Shown here: piece by piece, positions 52,131 through 63,438 of the stretch
How the letters are laid out: each line of letters starts with the position of its first letter
Position numbering within the stretch: position 1 is the stretch's first letter
NCBI RefSeq assembly: GCF_020882245.1
Contig: NC_083597.1
Coordinates: 73,138,152-73,202,151, forward strand
DNA from: Rhopalosiphum padi
Lineage: Eukaryota > Arthropoda > Insecta > Hemiptera > Aphididae
Direction: 5' to 3'
Length of the DNA stretch: 64,000 nucleotides
Notes under the pieces: generated by a model
Database searches by the model: none
Told to the model about the DNA's origin: nothing
Seen by the model: only the letters and a program-made list of their open reading frames with translations
Program-made: the position numbers and the translations under genes

Positions 52131-52623
52131 TGAGACTTGCTCAGGGAGAAGGACTCTAGGATATAATCGAAAATTTCGGGTCCACCCGGGGTCGTTAATA
52201 ACCGTCCAAGTAGCTGTGCCGGTATTATTGTTGTAACGTCGTCGTCACATTAATTGGATTTTGCTGTTGTAAAGTGTTTAGACCAAAGAGGCATCCGGCC
52301 AAATCCCCGTAATCCCGGCCGCCACCGACACTGCCTGCTCCAAACGTTATCCACGAGGACGTCCTTAATTAAACCGAAATTCCACCGCCTATTTCTACAC
52401 ACACACACATAATATTATATACCTACAAATACCCCGTTCTCACACTCCTCACACATACACGTTCGAAATACTCTCTGACCCTCTGGTCGCCGTGTAATGC
52501 GTGTGCACGATTCCCTACATCGGTTGAGTGTATATATTATATGTGGAGGATACTGAATTCCAGACGTCGGTTACACAACCACGCGACCAGCCACCGACCA
52601 CTACAACAGCGTCGCTCAAAACT

Positions 52624-52645
52624 TAAATGCGTGTACACGCATTTA
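52624..52645. repeat. Perfect 22-bp palindrome
   Basis: The half-site TAAATGCGTGT is followed directly by its reverse complement, centred between 52634 and 52635. The central GTGTACAC resembles dimeric nuclear-receptor or other palindromic sites, but no factor is identified. Confidence 0.85.
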
Positions 52646-52650
52646 TTTTG

Positions 52651-54194
52651 ACCTTTATTTTTTTTCAATTTTTAACATTTTTAAATGTTATTCTCATTCT
52701 TACACTTCGCTTATTATCAGAATTAATTTCAAAGTATTTCAGTAAGATATATGTGTATAGTATATAAATATTACGATTATACTAGTATAATACAGTGTAT
52801 ATAAATTATAATTATAACTAATCGCGTATAATTTGTTTTATCGAAATTAATATGCAGTATAAGTAAAACCATATTAGTAGTATATTGTAAGCTCGTATCA
52901 TTTATTCGTTATTAATTTAGGTGAAAACGTTTTAAAAAATGTTGTAAGCCTAAAATAGCAATTACAATTTTTTTTATTTTTGTAAATCATTATTAATCAA
53001 TTTAAGCTTCTACCTCATTCTCTAAAATTAAAAAAAAAAAAAAAATGATAATAAAATAATGTTTGACAAATTTTAAGTAGATACTTTTTTTTTAAAAAAC
53101 TTGCATACTTACCCATAATGTTATAATATATTTTAAATTAACTAAAAATAACACACAACTTTTACGACCACATTATAAAAATGCTAATTTTATGAATATT
53201 ATTGGTTTTTTTGGTTTTTACAATTATTATTATATTGCTACTATTACATTTTGTAATATAAATCAAGATTAAATCCTAAACTTAGTCTTAAAATTCGCCT
53301 GAAAAGTGTACAGTTTATTTTTAAATTTTTACATATTATTATTGTTTTAATTTCTCATAGTAAAACGATAATAAAGTATAAAAATATAAGACGTATTATC
53401 TTTTAAGTTTATAATTTAATTTTTTTACAATGGTTTGTCAGCTTGTCATTGGTTAGGTGTATTTAAATCTGCGTATTAACGCAAAATTATTCAGTTGTTA
53501 TTAAATTTGTATATAGTTTTTAAAATATTTATAAACATTTTTACTAATTAAGCTACAAATATAGGAACATTAAAAGAAAATAAATCGCCATTCTAGTTTT
53601 ATTTTTTTCACTACTAAACTTTGTTTATTACAATTATTCTTTTAAAAAAAATTAACGACAGATATGATAGTAAACGTTAAGTTAAAGATTAAAGATTTTA
53701 TAATTATGCAAATAATTTTGTAAGAGAGCTTTTACATTAAATTATGGTATGCTTAGTAAACTATGTACTGTACATTGTTGTTATTGTTATTAGGTCCATT
53801 AAATTTCTAGGTGATCTATGGAACGGGAAAGATCTTTTGTTATACATCTCCAGACTTTGACCTAATCAAATCTTAGTTGCCGGCGATGGTAACTATTTTG
53901 ATAAATGACGATGTTCATTAAAGCCTCATTTGTATAACAATGGATATTTTAGATTTCCCTCATGAGGGGTATTCTGACATTCAGAAAGGCTCAACAGGCA
54001 ACAAGACTTACAAAACTATACGTCGAATATTTCACTAACCCATACAGTGGCAATAATAATGGTCTATTTAAACTACAACGAATACACAGAATCAGAAAAA
54101 AAAATCATCGACCATATCATTTAATAATAATCATACTAACCGGGCTGCATCTGTCAAAAATAGCAACTACATAATATACTTGGAGCACCTCAAT
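52651..54194. other. AT-rich non-coding stretch
   Basis: 16-base A run at 53030-53045. A mixed patch at about 53800-54180 holds short plus-strand readings (from ATG at 53940 and at 53962) in different frames, without splice support. No gene is called. Confidence 0.45.
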
Positions 54195-54430
54195 ATTACA
54201 CAGAGTGATTCATTTATGGTAAAACAATTAAATTTTTTATAGAATTTTAAATTATTAAAAAAGGATATTTTTTACTATTTTTATCGTTTTAATTATTTTA
54301 AGTTTTTTATTCATTCTCTCGAATGACAGCATGAATTTTTAATTTTGTATTCCAAAGTAAAATATTATTCGGAGTATTTCAATCCATCAAAATTAAATCG
54401 TGGACAAGTTGTTAAAAATAAAAATACAAC
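54195..54430 (+). mobile_element. Degraded CAGGGTG-type repeat copy
   Basis: ACACAGAGTGATTCATTTATGG resembles the ACAGGGTGA ends seen elsewhere with one change. It is followed by a non-coding AT-rich body (ATTCGGAGTATTTCAATCC at about 54368). No opposite terminus is visible. Family membership is an impression from the shared end. Confidence 0.3.
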
Positions 54431-55735
54431 AATAAAATAATATATTGTTTTATACATATGTTGTTTTTTAACAACTTAAAATTATTTAACAAAAATATAT
54501 TCAAAAACGTAAACCTAACTGTATTTTTAAATAATGAGTTTTTTATGTTGAATAAAACGGTATAACATATTATAATTAATATATATATACTTATTAATAT
54601 ATTAATATGTACCTATATTAATATAATTACATGTTTCATCAATAACATTGATAAATAAACGTTTTGGAAATTAAAATTATGCGTTAGGAATATTTTCAAC
54701 AACGACTGCGACAAGGCTGTGTGAAATTTGTTCAGTGGCGCCTGCAAGCCAGTTAAAATATGTGTAATGTATAATATACATTGTATATATGTTATATTAT
54801 GTGTTATTTGTTACTACCAATCCACAGAAAGTCTTCTAATAAAGATTTGTTTCCATCGAGAAAAGTACGAACTTTTGGATTAGAATCAGTGAAGGGTTAC
54901 AACTCTACGAAACTGTTTCACAGCCGATTCAATTTCAACACTATAATATCACTAACAGTTTATATCTCGTGTACTCGGCCAAAAATATGCATTGTTAAAA
55001 ACCATGAAGAGTACAAGGACCGTTTATATAAATTATATCTTATATTCGTATCAGTACCTACTGTTGTTTGCAATGTTGTAACTTTTAAGAAAAGTTTTTT
55101 TTTATTGCATGAAAAAACTACTACAGTTAATGGCTTAGAATAGAGATAGGTATTAAATATATAACATTTTCGGCCTTGAACTGTTAAATAAGTGATGGGG
55201 TAAGTAATGCCGCGATAAACAATTCCGTAGTAGTTATATATTATCGTATAGACCAAGTTTTCTCAACTATATACAATATTTCTTTTTAAATTTATTATGC
55301 TAATAATAAATGGTTATGTTTTTTATGAGCCTGAGATTCTTATTTGAAAGTCATGGAATAATAAAATAGTAAAATATGCAGCTTCATATTATTAAGCTCA
55401 TCTTTAATAAATTAAAAATAAGACTACAGAATTTTTTTATAAATATTATTTTTTGAATAGGTCATATTAATTTAATTTGGTATTATTTTTGTTCTAGACA
55501 CTGTTATCAGATCAATTGGTTGGAATCTCAATGACTGAGACGTTTTTTCAGGGAGGATAAAAGCAATTCAAAATCGTTAATACTTGATATTTTAAATGAA
55601 TACCCATTGATTTTTTTTAAAGTATTATTTCAATTATAATTTGTATTCATGTTTATATCAATATTACTAAGCGAAATATATGTCGAAATAAAATGTTCTA
55701 CTCCGACGACAACCTATTAAGTAAGTTATGTCAAA
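54431..55735 (+). other. AT-rich stretch with an unassigned open frame (54799-55143)
   Basis: A frame with ATG at 54799 runs 114 codons to 55143. The product starts with MCYLLLPIHR, has a basic SRKVRTFGLESVKGY region and no recognisable domain. An acceptor-like CCAATCCACAG lies near 54828. It could be an exon, a repeat fragment or chance; I favour chance. The remainder is AT-rich. Confidence 0.2.
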
Positions 55736-55737
55736 AA

Positions 55738-56348
55738 TCTGGATTTTTGAATATCCAGATTCCATTTATCCGAATCCAAATTATACGAATAATCCGAATA
55801 ATTTGAAATTTTAATGTATAAATAAAATTAATCTTACTTTTTAAAAACGTATTCAAGTCCAGTTAGTTTAAGACAGGCGTGGACCCAAGAGGGGGGCAAG
55901 GGGTTGTGCAGCCCCAGTAGACTTTGCCACACAGGTAAATTTTAGGATGTTTGTTTTTGGCTGCCGATAAAATACGATACGCACATATTTCCCCCCTCCC
56001 TCCCGTAAATTTAGTCTGGATCCGTGCCTGGTTTAAGATAATAATATAATATTTTCATCGAAAAATAATTGCATAGGTATTATGATAAAATTATATAACT
56101 TTACTAACATTTTTAAGCCAAAAAATTATTTTTTATATTTTAGGTCTCACCAACTTAAATAAAGCACATTATGAAACCTATAAATTAAATAACAAATATT
56201 TAAATTTGAAAAACTTAAGCAACAGGTTTAAAATATCCAAATTATTCGGATTATTTGGATAATTTGGATTTTATCCATCATATGATTCGGATTTGGATAT
56301 TCAGTTTATCTGAATAGTATTGAAATCCGGATATTAGTGCCACTACTG
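55738..56348. mobile_element. Older hAT-like element with ATCCGAAT inverted arms, split by a younger MITE
   Basis: Left arm 55738-55812 and right arm 56231-56348 are related in inverted orientation through repeated ATCCGAAT/ATTCGGAT words (for example AATAATCCGAATAATTTG against CAAATTATTCGGATTATT). The right terminus, read on the minus strand, begins CAGTAGTGGCACTAATATCC, which has the CAGTxxTGGC look of hAT ends. The left terminus is diverged or lost. The interior has no open frame and contains the 157-bp MITE at 55874-56030. Confidence 0.5.
55866..56038. mobile_element. 157-bp hAT-type MITE with perfect 8-bp target-site duplication, nested
   Basis: GTTTAAGA at 55866-55873 is repeated exactly at 56031-56038 around a 157-bp element. 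The ends are an imperfect inverted repeat: CAGGCGTGGACCCA on the left, and CAGGCACGGATCCA reading in from the right. The interior has G-rich and C-rich halves (GGGGGGCAAGGGG, CCCCCCTCCCTCCC) and no frame. An 8-bp duplication indicates hAT. It sits inside an older element and so inserted later. Confidence 0.85.
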
Positions 56349-57868
56349 CAGTATTGTTAGATAACTTTATATTTATTTAATATTTTTGTTTGTATTTTTA
56401 TCATTGGTTTAATCTACGATTGTTGTCATATTATTATTATATACACTCGTATGTTATTATTATAGAATACACATAATTATTGTTATCACTACAATATTAT
56501 TTAATGCAATTAGGACTTACGTCCGTTACGTAAATAAATAAACATAAAAGGGTATATAGGATTTATATTATATGCATAATACAAAGTGACGGCCATTCAC
56601 ACTAATATATTATAATATTGGTACATTGGTATTAAAAATCGTCATACACAACAACGTGTTACACGTCTATTTACATTTGGACTTTACAAACCTTGACAGT
56701 ATATACATTATATTATATTATATTATTATACTCTCATTAAATAGATTTACAATAAATTAAGAGGGTTCAAACTTCTCATGTCATGTCGTTCCGTGTACTC
56801 AATTTATTCAAAACATAAGTAACTAAATGTTGAAAAGTGGTAACAGATTAGTTATTATCTACAATATGACAATTTTAATGTATTTAAATATATAATAAGT
56901 TTGAACCAATCGTTTCCGTATAGATAAACCATTTATTTTACAACAAAACCATGATATATCAGCTTAAATATACATATATTATTAATATTTATGAGTCTTA
57001 CCTTGACGGCCCGCCTAGTGCATGACACTTGGTAAACTGACTTCGTGTTTCACATTATGATCTCAGGATCGCGCAAAAGTTATCTGGTTTTTCTGAAACA
57101 TCTTCGTCGCACTGCACGCTTCTAAGCTTAATATGACTATAATAAATTATACACATTAATGGATGTAAAGTAAAAACACTTCGAGCGAGTACCTGATCAC
57201 TCGACGGCGACTGTTTTCCAAAACATGGATAACAAAAAATATCGTTGTATATTACAAATTCGGTATGTGAAGTTTACTATTACGGTTACCCATAAACTAC
57301 CAGACTACAATGATAAAAATTGCAGATTTAAGAGTAGCGGCTACTGTATCGTCGGTAATTATCACTGTTTATGTTGAAGCTCAAACAAAACCAGAAAAAA
57401 AAACAAATATATAAGTGAAGAATTTAAATTGATATCTAAAATGTATTTATAGATTATATACAAAACGGAACGATGGTTTTTGAAACGTTCGAAAATTATA
57501 ACATGAAAACCGTTTGACCATCGAAAATGATCCTCCTACAATGCTTATAAAATAGGTTTTTGATAAATGTATTTAATATTATTAAATTGATTTATAAGTA
57601 TTGTAATTTCTATACTAATAATTTTGTATATCTCATATTTACGCCTCATCAACTTTAAGTATGTACGGATGACTTTGTTCAATAAAAGTGAATTAACCGC
57701 TAAAATGTTATGTAGTAACTATGTACAGTCATAAAAACAACGACCACCCGAATATTAGTGTATGATAAGTTTGGAAATAATGAGTATTATCAAATATAAA
57801 AATGTATTATTTTACCAATTAACAGGCTTAAGTTTTGAATATTATATCTCCCCCTCCACCAATTTTTT
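56349..57868. other. AT-rich stretch with a mixed patch
   Basis: About 57000-57230 is less AT-rich (GACGGCCCGCC, GATCGCGC, ACTCGACGGCGAC) without a supportable frame. The rest is AT-rich, with nothing seen. Confidence 0.45.
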
Positions 57869-58660
57869 TTGATCGGTTATTTAAATTATTCTAATTTTGA
57901 AATAAAAAATATAAATAAAACTATTTATTATGTGAATGTTGATATTATTTCAAAGAAAATTAGTCATTATAATTCAACAGTAGAGAGACCAAGTGAAGTA
58001 ATAAGTATAACTTATAAGGGATCGGAAGTTCTAGCAAATGCATATTTTTCTTGGTTCGTCCTAGAACATCCAAAGTAAGATACAAATATGTTTCACACTT
58101 CTCTGATGTCATACACGAAATTTTATTTTGCTATTTTTTTTGCATATTTATGGTTTTTACAGCTATTTTGCAAATTTAAGGTTTTTAGTGTTATTTTTGG
58201 GTATATTTTCACATAAATACATATTATAGGAGCTATATTGCTAATTTGGAGTTATAAATGCTGTTTATGGGCATATTTTTAAAAACTAAATTTAGTTAAC
58301 CTACCAAACAGCCACCTACGAATATGTGAACGAAAACAAATTTTTTTATTTTAAGATGATAAGCAACCGAAATAAACGGCCTTAGACCATTGTTATCGTC
58401 AATTAAATCGGACAATTCCGTTCGTTTCTGATAACGATAATCTAACCTTAACCTATCGATACCTACCATCATATTCTATGAAAAAAATTAAAAATCTGTA
58501 AAATTAAATATATCTTAAATTTCATGTTTAAAAAATTTTGCATATTTTCCAATTTTTAGTGCTATTTATAGCGCTGATATTAATGTTTTTATGTGCATAT
58601 TTAAGCGCTAAAAATGATTTTTTTTAGTGTTATAACTTCCGAGACCTGAGTATAACCAAT
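57869..58660 (+). mobile_element. Possible repeat-element remnant: short open frame plus degenerate repeats
   Basis: A 69-codon frame without its own ATG (57869-58078) ends with YKGSEVLANAYFSWFVLEHPK, less background-like than its neighbours. Just after it, 58128-58290 and 58520-58660 hold many diverged copies of words such as GCATATTTATGG, GCTATTTTGC, TTTTTAGTG and GGTTTTTA. One reading is the tail of a decayed transposon, C-terminal coding piece followed by a repetitive 3' region. I do not recognise the family. Confidence 0.25.
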
Positions 58661-60660
58661 ACCACGACAAAATAGACATTTTTAACAAATAATGAAAAAT
58701 ATAATAAATAAATATTTTTCCCCGGTATCGTACACCCAAATTGAATATTTAAATAAAACAATTTTACATTCCTTAAATTATTTTTAATAAAACTATTAAC
58801 ATTTTAGTTAATTGTTCCTTAAAATATTTAGTTTTTTGGTTAAATTGCTTGGCATTTTTCAATGAATAATATCTATCTAATAACTGTAAAATAGACATAT
58901 TTTTTTGAACATTTTGATAATGTATCGATATGTTTATAACATTATAGTATAGGTTTAAATTAAAATACAAAAAATATAATATATAATAATGAGTAAAGAA
59001 ATATAACAAATGTTACGGAAGTAAAGCTTTTGCGGGATAAATTGGATATCACTATTATATTAAATGAATATAAATGTTTAATATCATTGGGTAGTTATAT
59101 TATATAAATTGTTACTCGTTATAACGGTTTACAAAAACAAAATATAACGGAACAAAAATTATGATTTTTTTTTAGAGTTATATAGACTGATCCACGCTAA
59201 AACAATTCTCTTGTATTGTTAATCGAATGCATTACATATAATACGCGTATATACTGGTTTTATAAATACTATAAGGGATGCATACGAATTGATATAATAT
59301 ATAATCCTTTTAAAATTGCTATGCGATACCACACTTACCGAATGCTGTGCGTACATGTGACCCGAACAATTGCAGCTATTATGAATTGCAATTTACGCTA
59401 ATAGATTCCACATGTTACACCTGCGACTGATTTTCGATTTCTAGGTCGTAAATGGCATCTGGTCCAGCCGTATTATCGAATGTGATTGTTGGCAACTGTT
59501 TAAAATAATAATAATAGTAATTACAGCTTATAATAATGTATGCAATGTATGCACGAGGATATTGAATCATTGCGAAATCATACAAATTAATAATAATAAT
59601 TTGTATATAGGTACGTTCGTCAGATGGATTATCTCGAAACTGATTACTATTTTTCCCCAAATAATTTATTAATAAATGTATGACTTATTTTTATGTTAAA
59701 TATTTTTACTTGTGTTTACATACAAAGTACTTATAAAAACTAAAAAACCCAAATTGTTTAAATTGAACTAATTAGCTAGTTTTGAAAATTGACCCTTCAC
59801 TTACGATTAAGATTTCAATATTATACTATTGTACTCGTATTGATAGGGAATGGGATTTTATGATATAATAAATAGATAATAATAAAATATCGATAATATT
59901 ATTAAACTATTTATTCAAATTAGTTATAGCATCAGTAAATCGTTTATAATAAAATGATTTAGTATTAATTTTAATGAACGTTTAATCTATTTTAATTTTT
60001 TAATCAATATCTCATTCTAAAATATTAAGACCAACATAATATAGGAATTTGAATATTTATATTAACTAATCATAAATAATTGATTTTTTTTAGTAATTAT
60101 TTGAACAAAAATATTAATAAAAAGTATTTCTTATACTTTATAACTTTACTCTTTAAACAGTACGTACAATTATTCAAATACTTAACAAGAATTAAATTGT
60201 GGCGTACAAGTTTCGGGAGCGTTTGTATCAAATTAATTTAGTATTTGTTTAAACAACGTATACTAAATCTTGGCATGGGAAAAATAACGAACGTTCGAAT
60301 TGCAGAGTAATGGGTGTGACTGAAATCGTGTCATTCCAACGCCACCCATAATTATTTTTTGGAGATATCGAGAAAACCGAGACATTTCAGGAACAGTTGA
60401 ACAGATAACCTCCTAAATCCCAGTACGGACATTTTTCAAAATTTCAAAACAAGCCGGGACAAAACGTTATTGCGTATATAATATTATGATATATGTATAT
60501 TGCATATATATATATATACTTATAATCTATATACATAAAATATACATATACTTCGCTGAACATGCGTAATATTATATTATGTATCCCACGTGTATTAAAA
60601 ATTATAAAAGCTGACTGTCCATTAACGCGCATGGGGAATTAATAACGAAATGTCAGGGCA
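58661..60660. other. AT-rich non-coding stretch
   Basis: TA-rich. Short frames at 58773-59009 (minus) and 59216-59401 (plus) are unassigned and of background composition. Around 60260-60440 composition is mixed but no frame is supportable. Confidence 0.5.
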
Positions 60661-60684
60661 TCCGATATATATAAACATATATGT

Positions 60685-60702
60685 GGGGGTGTGTGTGTGT
60701 GT
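60685..60702. repeat. (GT)n microsatellite, short
   Basis: GGGGGTGTGTGTGTGTGT, about seven GT units. Confidence 0.85.
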
Positions 60703-60719
60703 AATAATGTTAAAACGGT

Positions 60720-60918
60720 CCCGTGGTCATCGTGACATTTTGTAGACGTAAACATAACTCTAAAAAGCCTCTCACCTCCCGCCAACCCGTCAAATCGCCA
60801 CTGCTGCGTCATACAGAGTCCGAACCCGCCCCCGACGCGTCGCCTGCTACGTTCACCGCAGCAGACGCAACACTACGAATCGCGTTATTTCCACTCTCCG
60901 CCTCATACACATCTGTTA
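60720..60918. promoter_or_regulatory. Small CpG-rich island
   Basis: C-rich and CpG-containing (CCCGCCCCCGACGCGTCGCC), ending directly at a TATACAGGGTG repeat end. The plus-strand frame (60723-61073) begins at GTG and runs on into the repeat, so it is not a believable gene. Confidence 0.25.
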
Positions 60919-61170
60919 TATACAGGGTGCAACCCTTAATCACCTACGCGTATTTTTGTGCTTATACAGTTTATTGTTTAAACATTTATTATAAAACACC
61001 ACTTTTTACCATAAAAATCGAATTTTTTACTACTCTTTGTATCAGTGTTTTTAAGTACTTAATAATAGCATAGCTAAATATTTGGGAACTCCTTAATGAA
61101 AGCAGAATACTTTTCTAAAAATGCCGATGTATTATATAAATATCCAATATTGAATTTAAGCTAAAAATAA
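60919..61170 (+). mobile_element. TATACAGGGTG-type repeat fragment
   Basis: Begins TATACAGGGTGCAACCC, the same end text as 13074 and 37323, followed by a non-coding AT-rich body. The opposite end is not identifiable, so length and class are uncertain. Confidence 0.35.
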
Positions 61171-61540
61171 ATAAAATATTTAACATTATTAATATAATAT
61201 GTATTAATAATGAATATTATTTAATATTCATTATTCAATAAGCCACGAGGTGATAACTTTATTAAATAAATAAAAAAATCATTAATTTATTATATTTACA
61301 TCAATATTTTCAGAAAACATTGGTATTTCGGGTTATGGAATCAACGAGGATTACATTACATATAGCCATATAGGTAATAAAAAATATCAAATAAATTCAT
61401 GGTTTTTGATGTTATTAAATACATAGGGAAGACATTAAAACATTATTAGAACTAGGACAGGTAAAAATAAATATTATCAAAAAAAAAAAAAATGACTGAA
61501 TATTAGTGTAACTAACTGTAAACCGAAACCGATCACTCCG
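61171..61540. other. AT-rich spacer
   Basis: Contains TATTAATAATGAATATTATT-like words and a 13-base A run near 61479. Nothing else. Confidence 0.5.
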
Positions 61541-61960
61541 TATACAGTGACTACCCTATACCATGGGGCCAGTCGTTTATACACACACGCGCGCACTCTG
61601 CGGGCGAGAGCTTTTGGTTCACTTCATTTCACTGTCCCCCGCCGATATATAATGTGCATATATATATGATGGACTCGTTTATTGCGAAATTGATTTATAA
61701 CCTGTGCATATCAACAATATCCCCACACGCACCCCTTCACTACCGATTCCGCGAATCCACCCCTTTTCCGTCCTGGCACGACCGGTTATAATAATATGTA
61801 CGTGTGCCACTACGGCCCATACCGGTCAGTGAATTATTGCTACACGTAGTATCAACAGTTATTGTATTATTATTATTATATTTGTATTATTATTACTGAT
61901 CTATTTACGTATTATTATTATTATGTATGTGTATGTGTGTCGACCCAACACTGATTGATA
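61541..61960. promoter_or_regulatory. GC-richer island
   Basis: Mixed CpG-containing DNA (ACACACGCGCGCAC, GCGGGCGAGAGC, CCCGCCG) followed by ATT microsatellite-like DNA. No gene is supportable. Composition resembles the other islands. Confidence 0.25.
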
Positions 61961-62548
61961 CCGACACCTATTGTCCAGTCCACGATGGGGATGAGTTGTT
62001 GCAGAATTATAATATAGGCAATAGGTGGGATTACATATTGCTTGATAAGATGTTTTTTATACAAGGTGATTATTTTATCACAAAACCTCCATATTCCTAA
62101 ACTTCATAAAAATTTAAATCCCATCTCCCTATTACTGATGTTTGGTTATGTAGGGTCAAACAGATACATCCTATCATAATAATTATTTTATTTTAAATTC
62201 CATAATTAGGTGAAGTGCAGTAATAATATACTTATAATAATAAATATTGCAGTAATATAAAGAACTATTTTGTAAGATATTAAAAAATATTGTTAATGTT
62301 ACAATAGGTGAAAATTCAATTTAATACAAATAATATATAAATTTAGGTTAAACATAGGCTGAACAAGTTGACTTATCGAAAAAGTGTCAAGTATAGTCAA
62401 TACAAGCTCGTTTTTCTAATCTCAGAGTTCTCTTTAATGTTCTTATTTTGACCATGATTACTTCGGGAGTATTGATATGAAAAGAGGCGCATGTTCAGGA
62501 ATATTATTGAGGTATGTGGTAGGAAATATATAGGTATATTATACCAGG

Positions 62549-62571
<23 letters not shown>
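62549..62571. repeat. (TA)n microsatellite
   Basis: About eleven TA units. Confidence 0.9.
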
Positions 62572-62579
<8 letters not shown>

Positions 62580-63412
62580 TATATTAAAGGTACACTAGTA
62601 CACCACAAATTACAGCAATAACAATGACAACGATGACGACGATAATATCTCGTTGTTTTTATGATCGTAGTTCGAGAAATGGAGTGTACGCGATAAGAAA
62701 GTATACATTATATAATATTATCATGTATAATACGTATAACGGTAAAAATAAATATCGTGTGATGTCTAAACGATTATTTTATGCTATTTGTCTTTAAGGT
62801 TTAAAAATATAATTTATTATCAGTTATTATTATAATATTTTTTTCAAATTACCACAAATAAAACAAACGATCAACCAGAAAAATACGTAGGATATTATAT
62901 ACATGCTTAACCGTACACTATACAAATATAATAAGACTTTGAAAGCGAATAAAATAAAATATTTTTCAAGATATTGAGCGATATTTAACCATAAAAGATT
63001 GTACATTTGTTCACTGTATAATATATGTACACAATATATACTATATAAGATTATATGTCAAATAAAATACAAAAACAATAACGAAATCGGCGATACATTG
63101 TTACAACATTAAACTTCCGATTGATTGCTTTAATTTATGAGAAAAAAATTTACAATTATCATACTATAATACACCTTTGATTCGATTTAATAGTCTAGCT
63201 GAAGGATGTCCGTCCTTTTTAAGCAGTAGGCATCCTATTTTTTTTTTTTTAAATCTCATGGCTTGCATTCATAATAAAAACATAAATTAAATAATTAAAA
63301 ATCTATTAAAAAAATACAATATGCTATGCTTTAAATAATTAAATATCTTTGCGTGCTTCAAATAAAGACAAAGAAAACCACGGATTAAAAACCTCTAGTA
63401 GTCTAGTATATA

Positions 63413-63438
63413 GTATATATATATATATATATATATAA
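63413..63438. repeat. (TA)n microsatellite
   Basis: About twelve TA units. Confidence 0.9.

Larger units (their letters stand above)
51886..52650. promoter_or_regulatory. GC-rich island with poly-G tract and long palindrome
   Basis: CpG-rich composition, a 13-base G run at 52118-52130, initiator-like TTCAGTGAAG near 52067, and a 22-bp perfect palindrome at its 3' edge (52624-52645). Open frames are short. A promoter or regulatory role is inferred. Confidence 0.35.

Noticed and set aside
54725..54750. CAGTGGCGCCTGC as a transposon end
   Set aside because: No inverted partner or duplication nearby; a short chance resemblance is likely.
14900..58400. Possible tRNA genes
   Set aside because: I looked for T-arm text such as GGTTCGAATCC or GGTTCAAATCC with pairing stems. 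Partial words (15129, 48354, 56764) lack stems and D-arm sequence.
2860..58460. Scattered TTAGG/CCTAA words as possible telomeric repeats
   Set aside because: Only single words (2868, 6767, 49063, 51349, 58442), never tandem; no telomeric array.
60723..61073. 116-codon plus-strand frame
   Set aside because: Begins at GTG in a CpG-rich patch and continues into a TATACAGGGTG repeat; a composite, not a gene.
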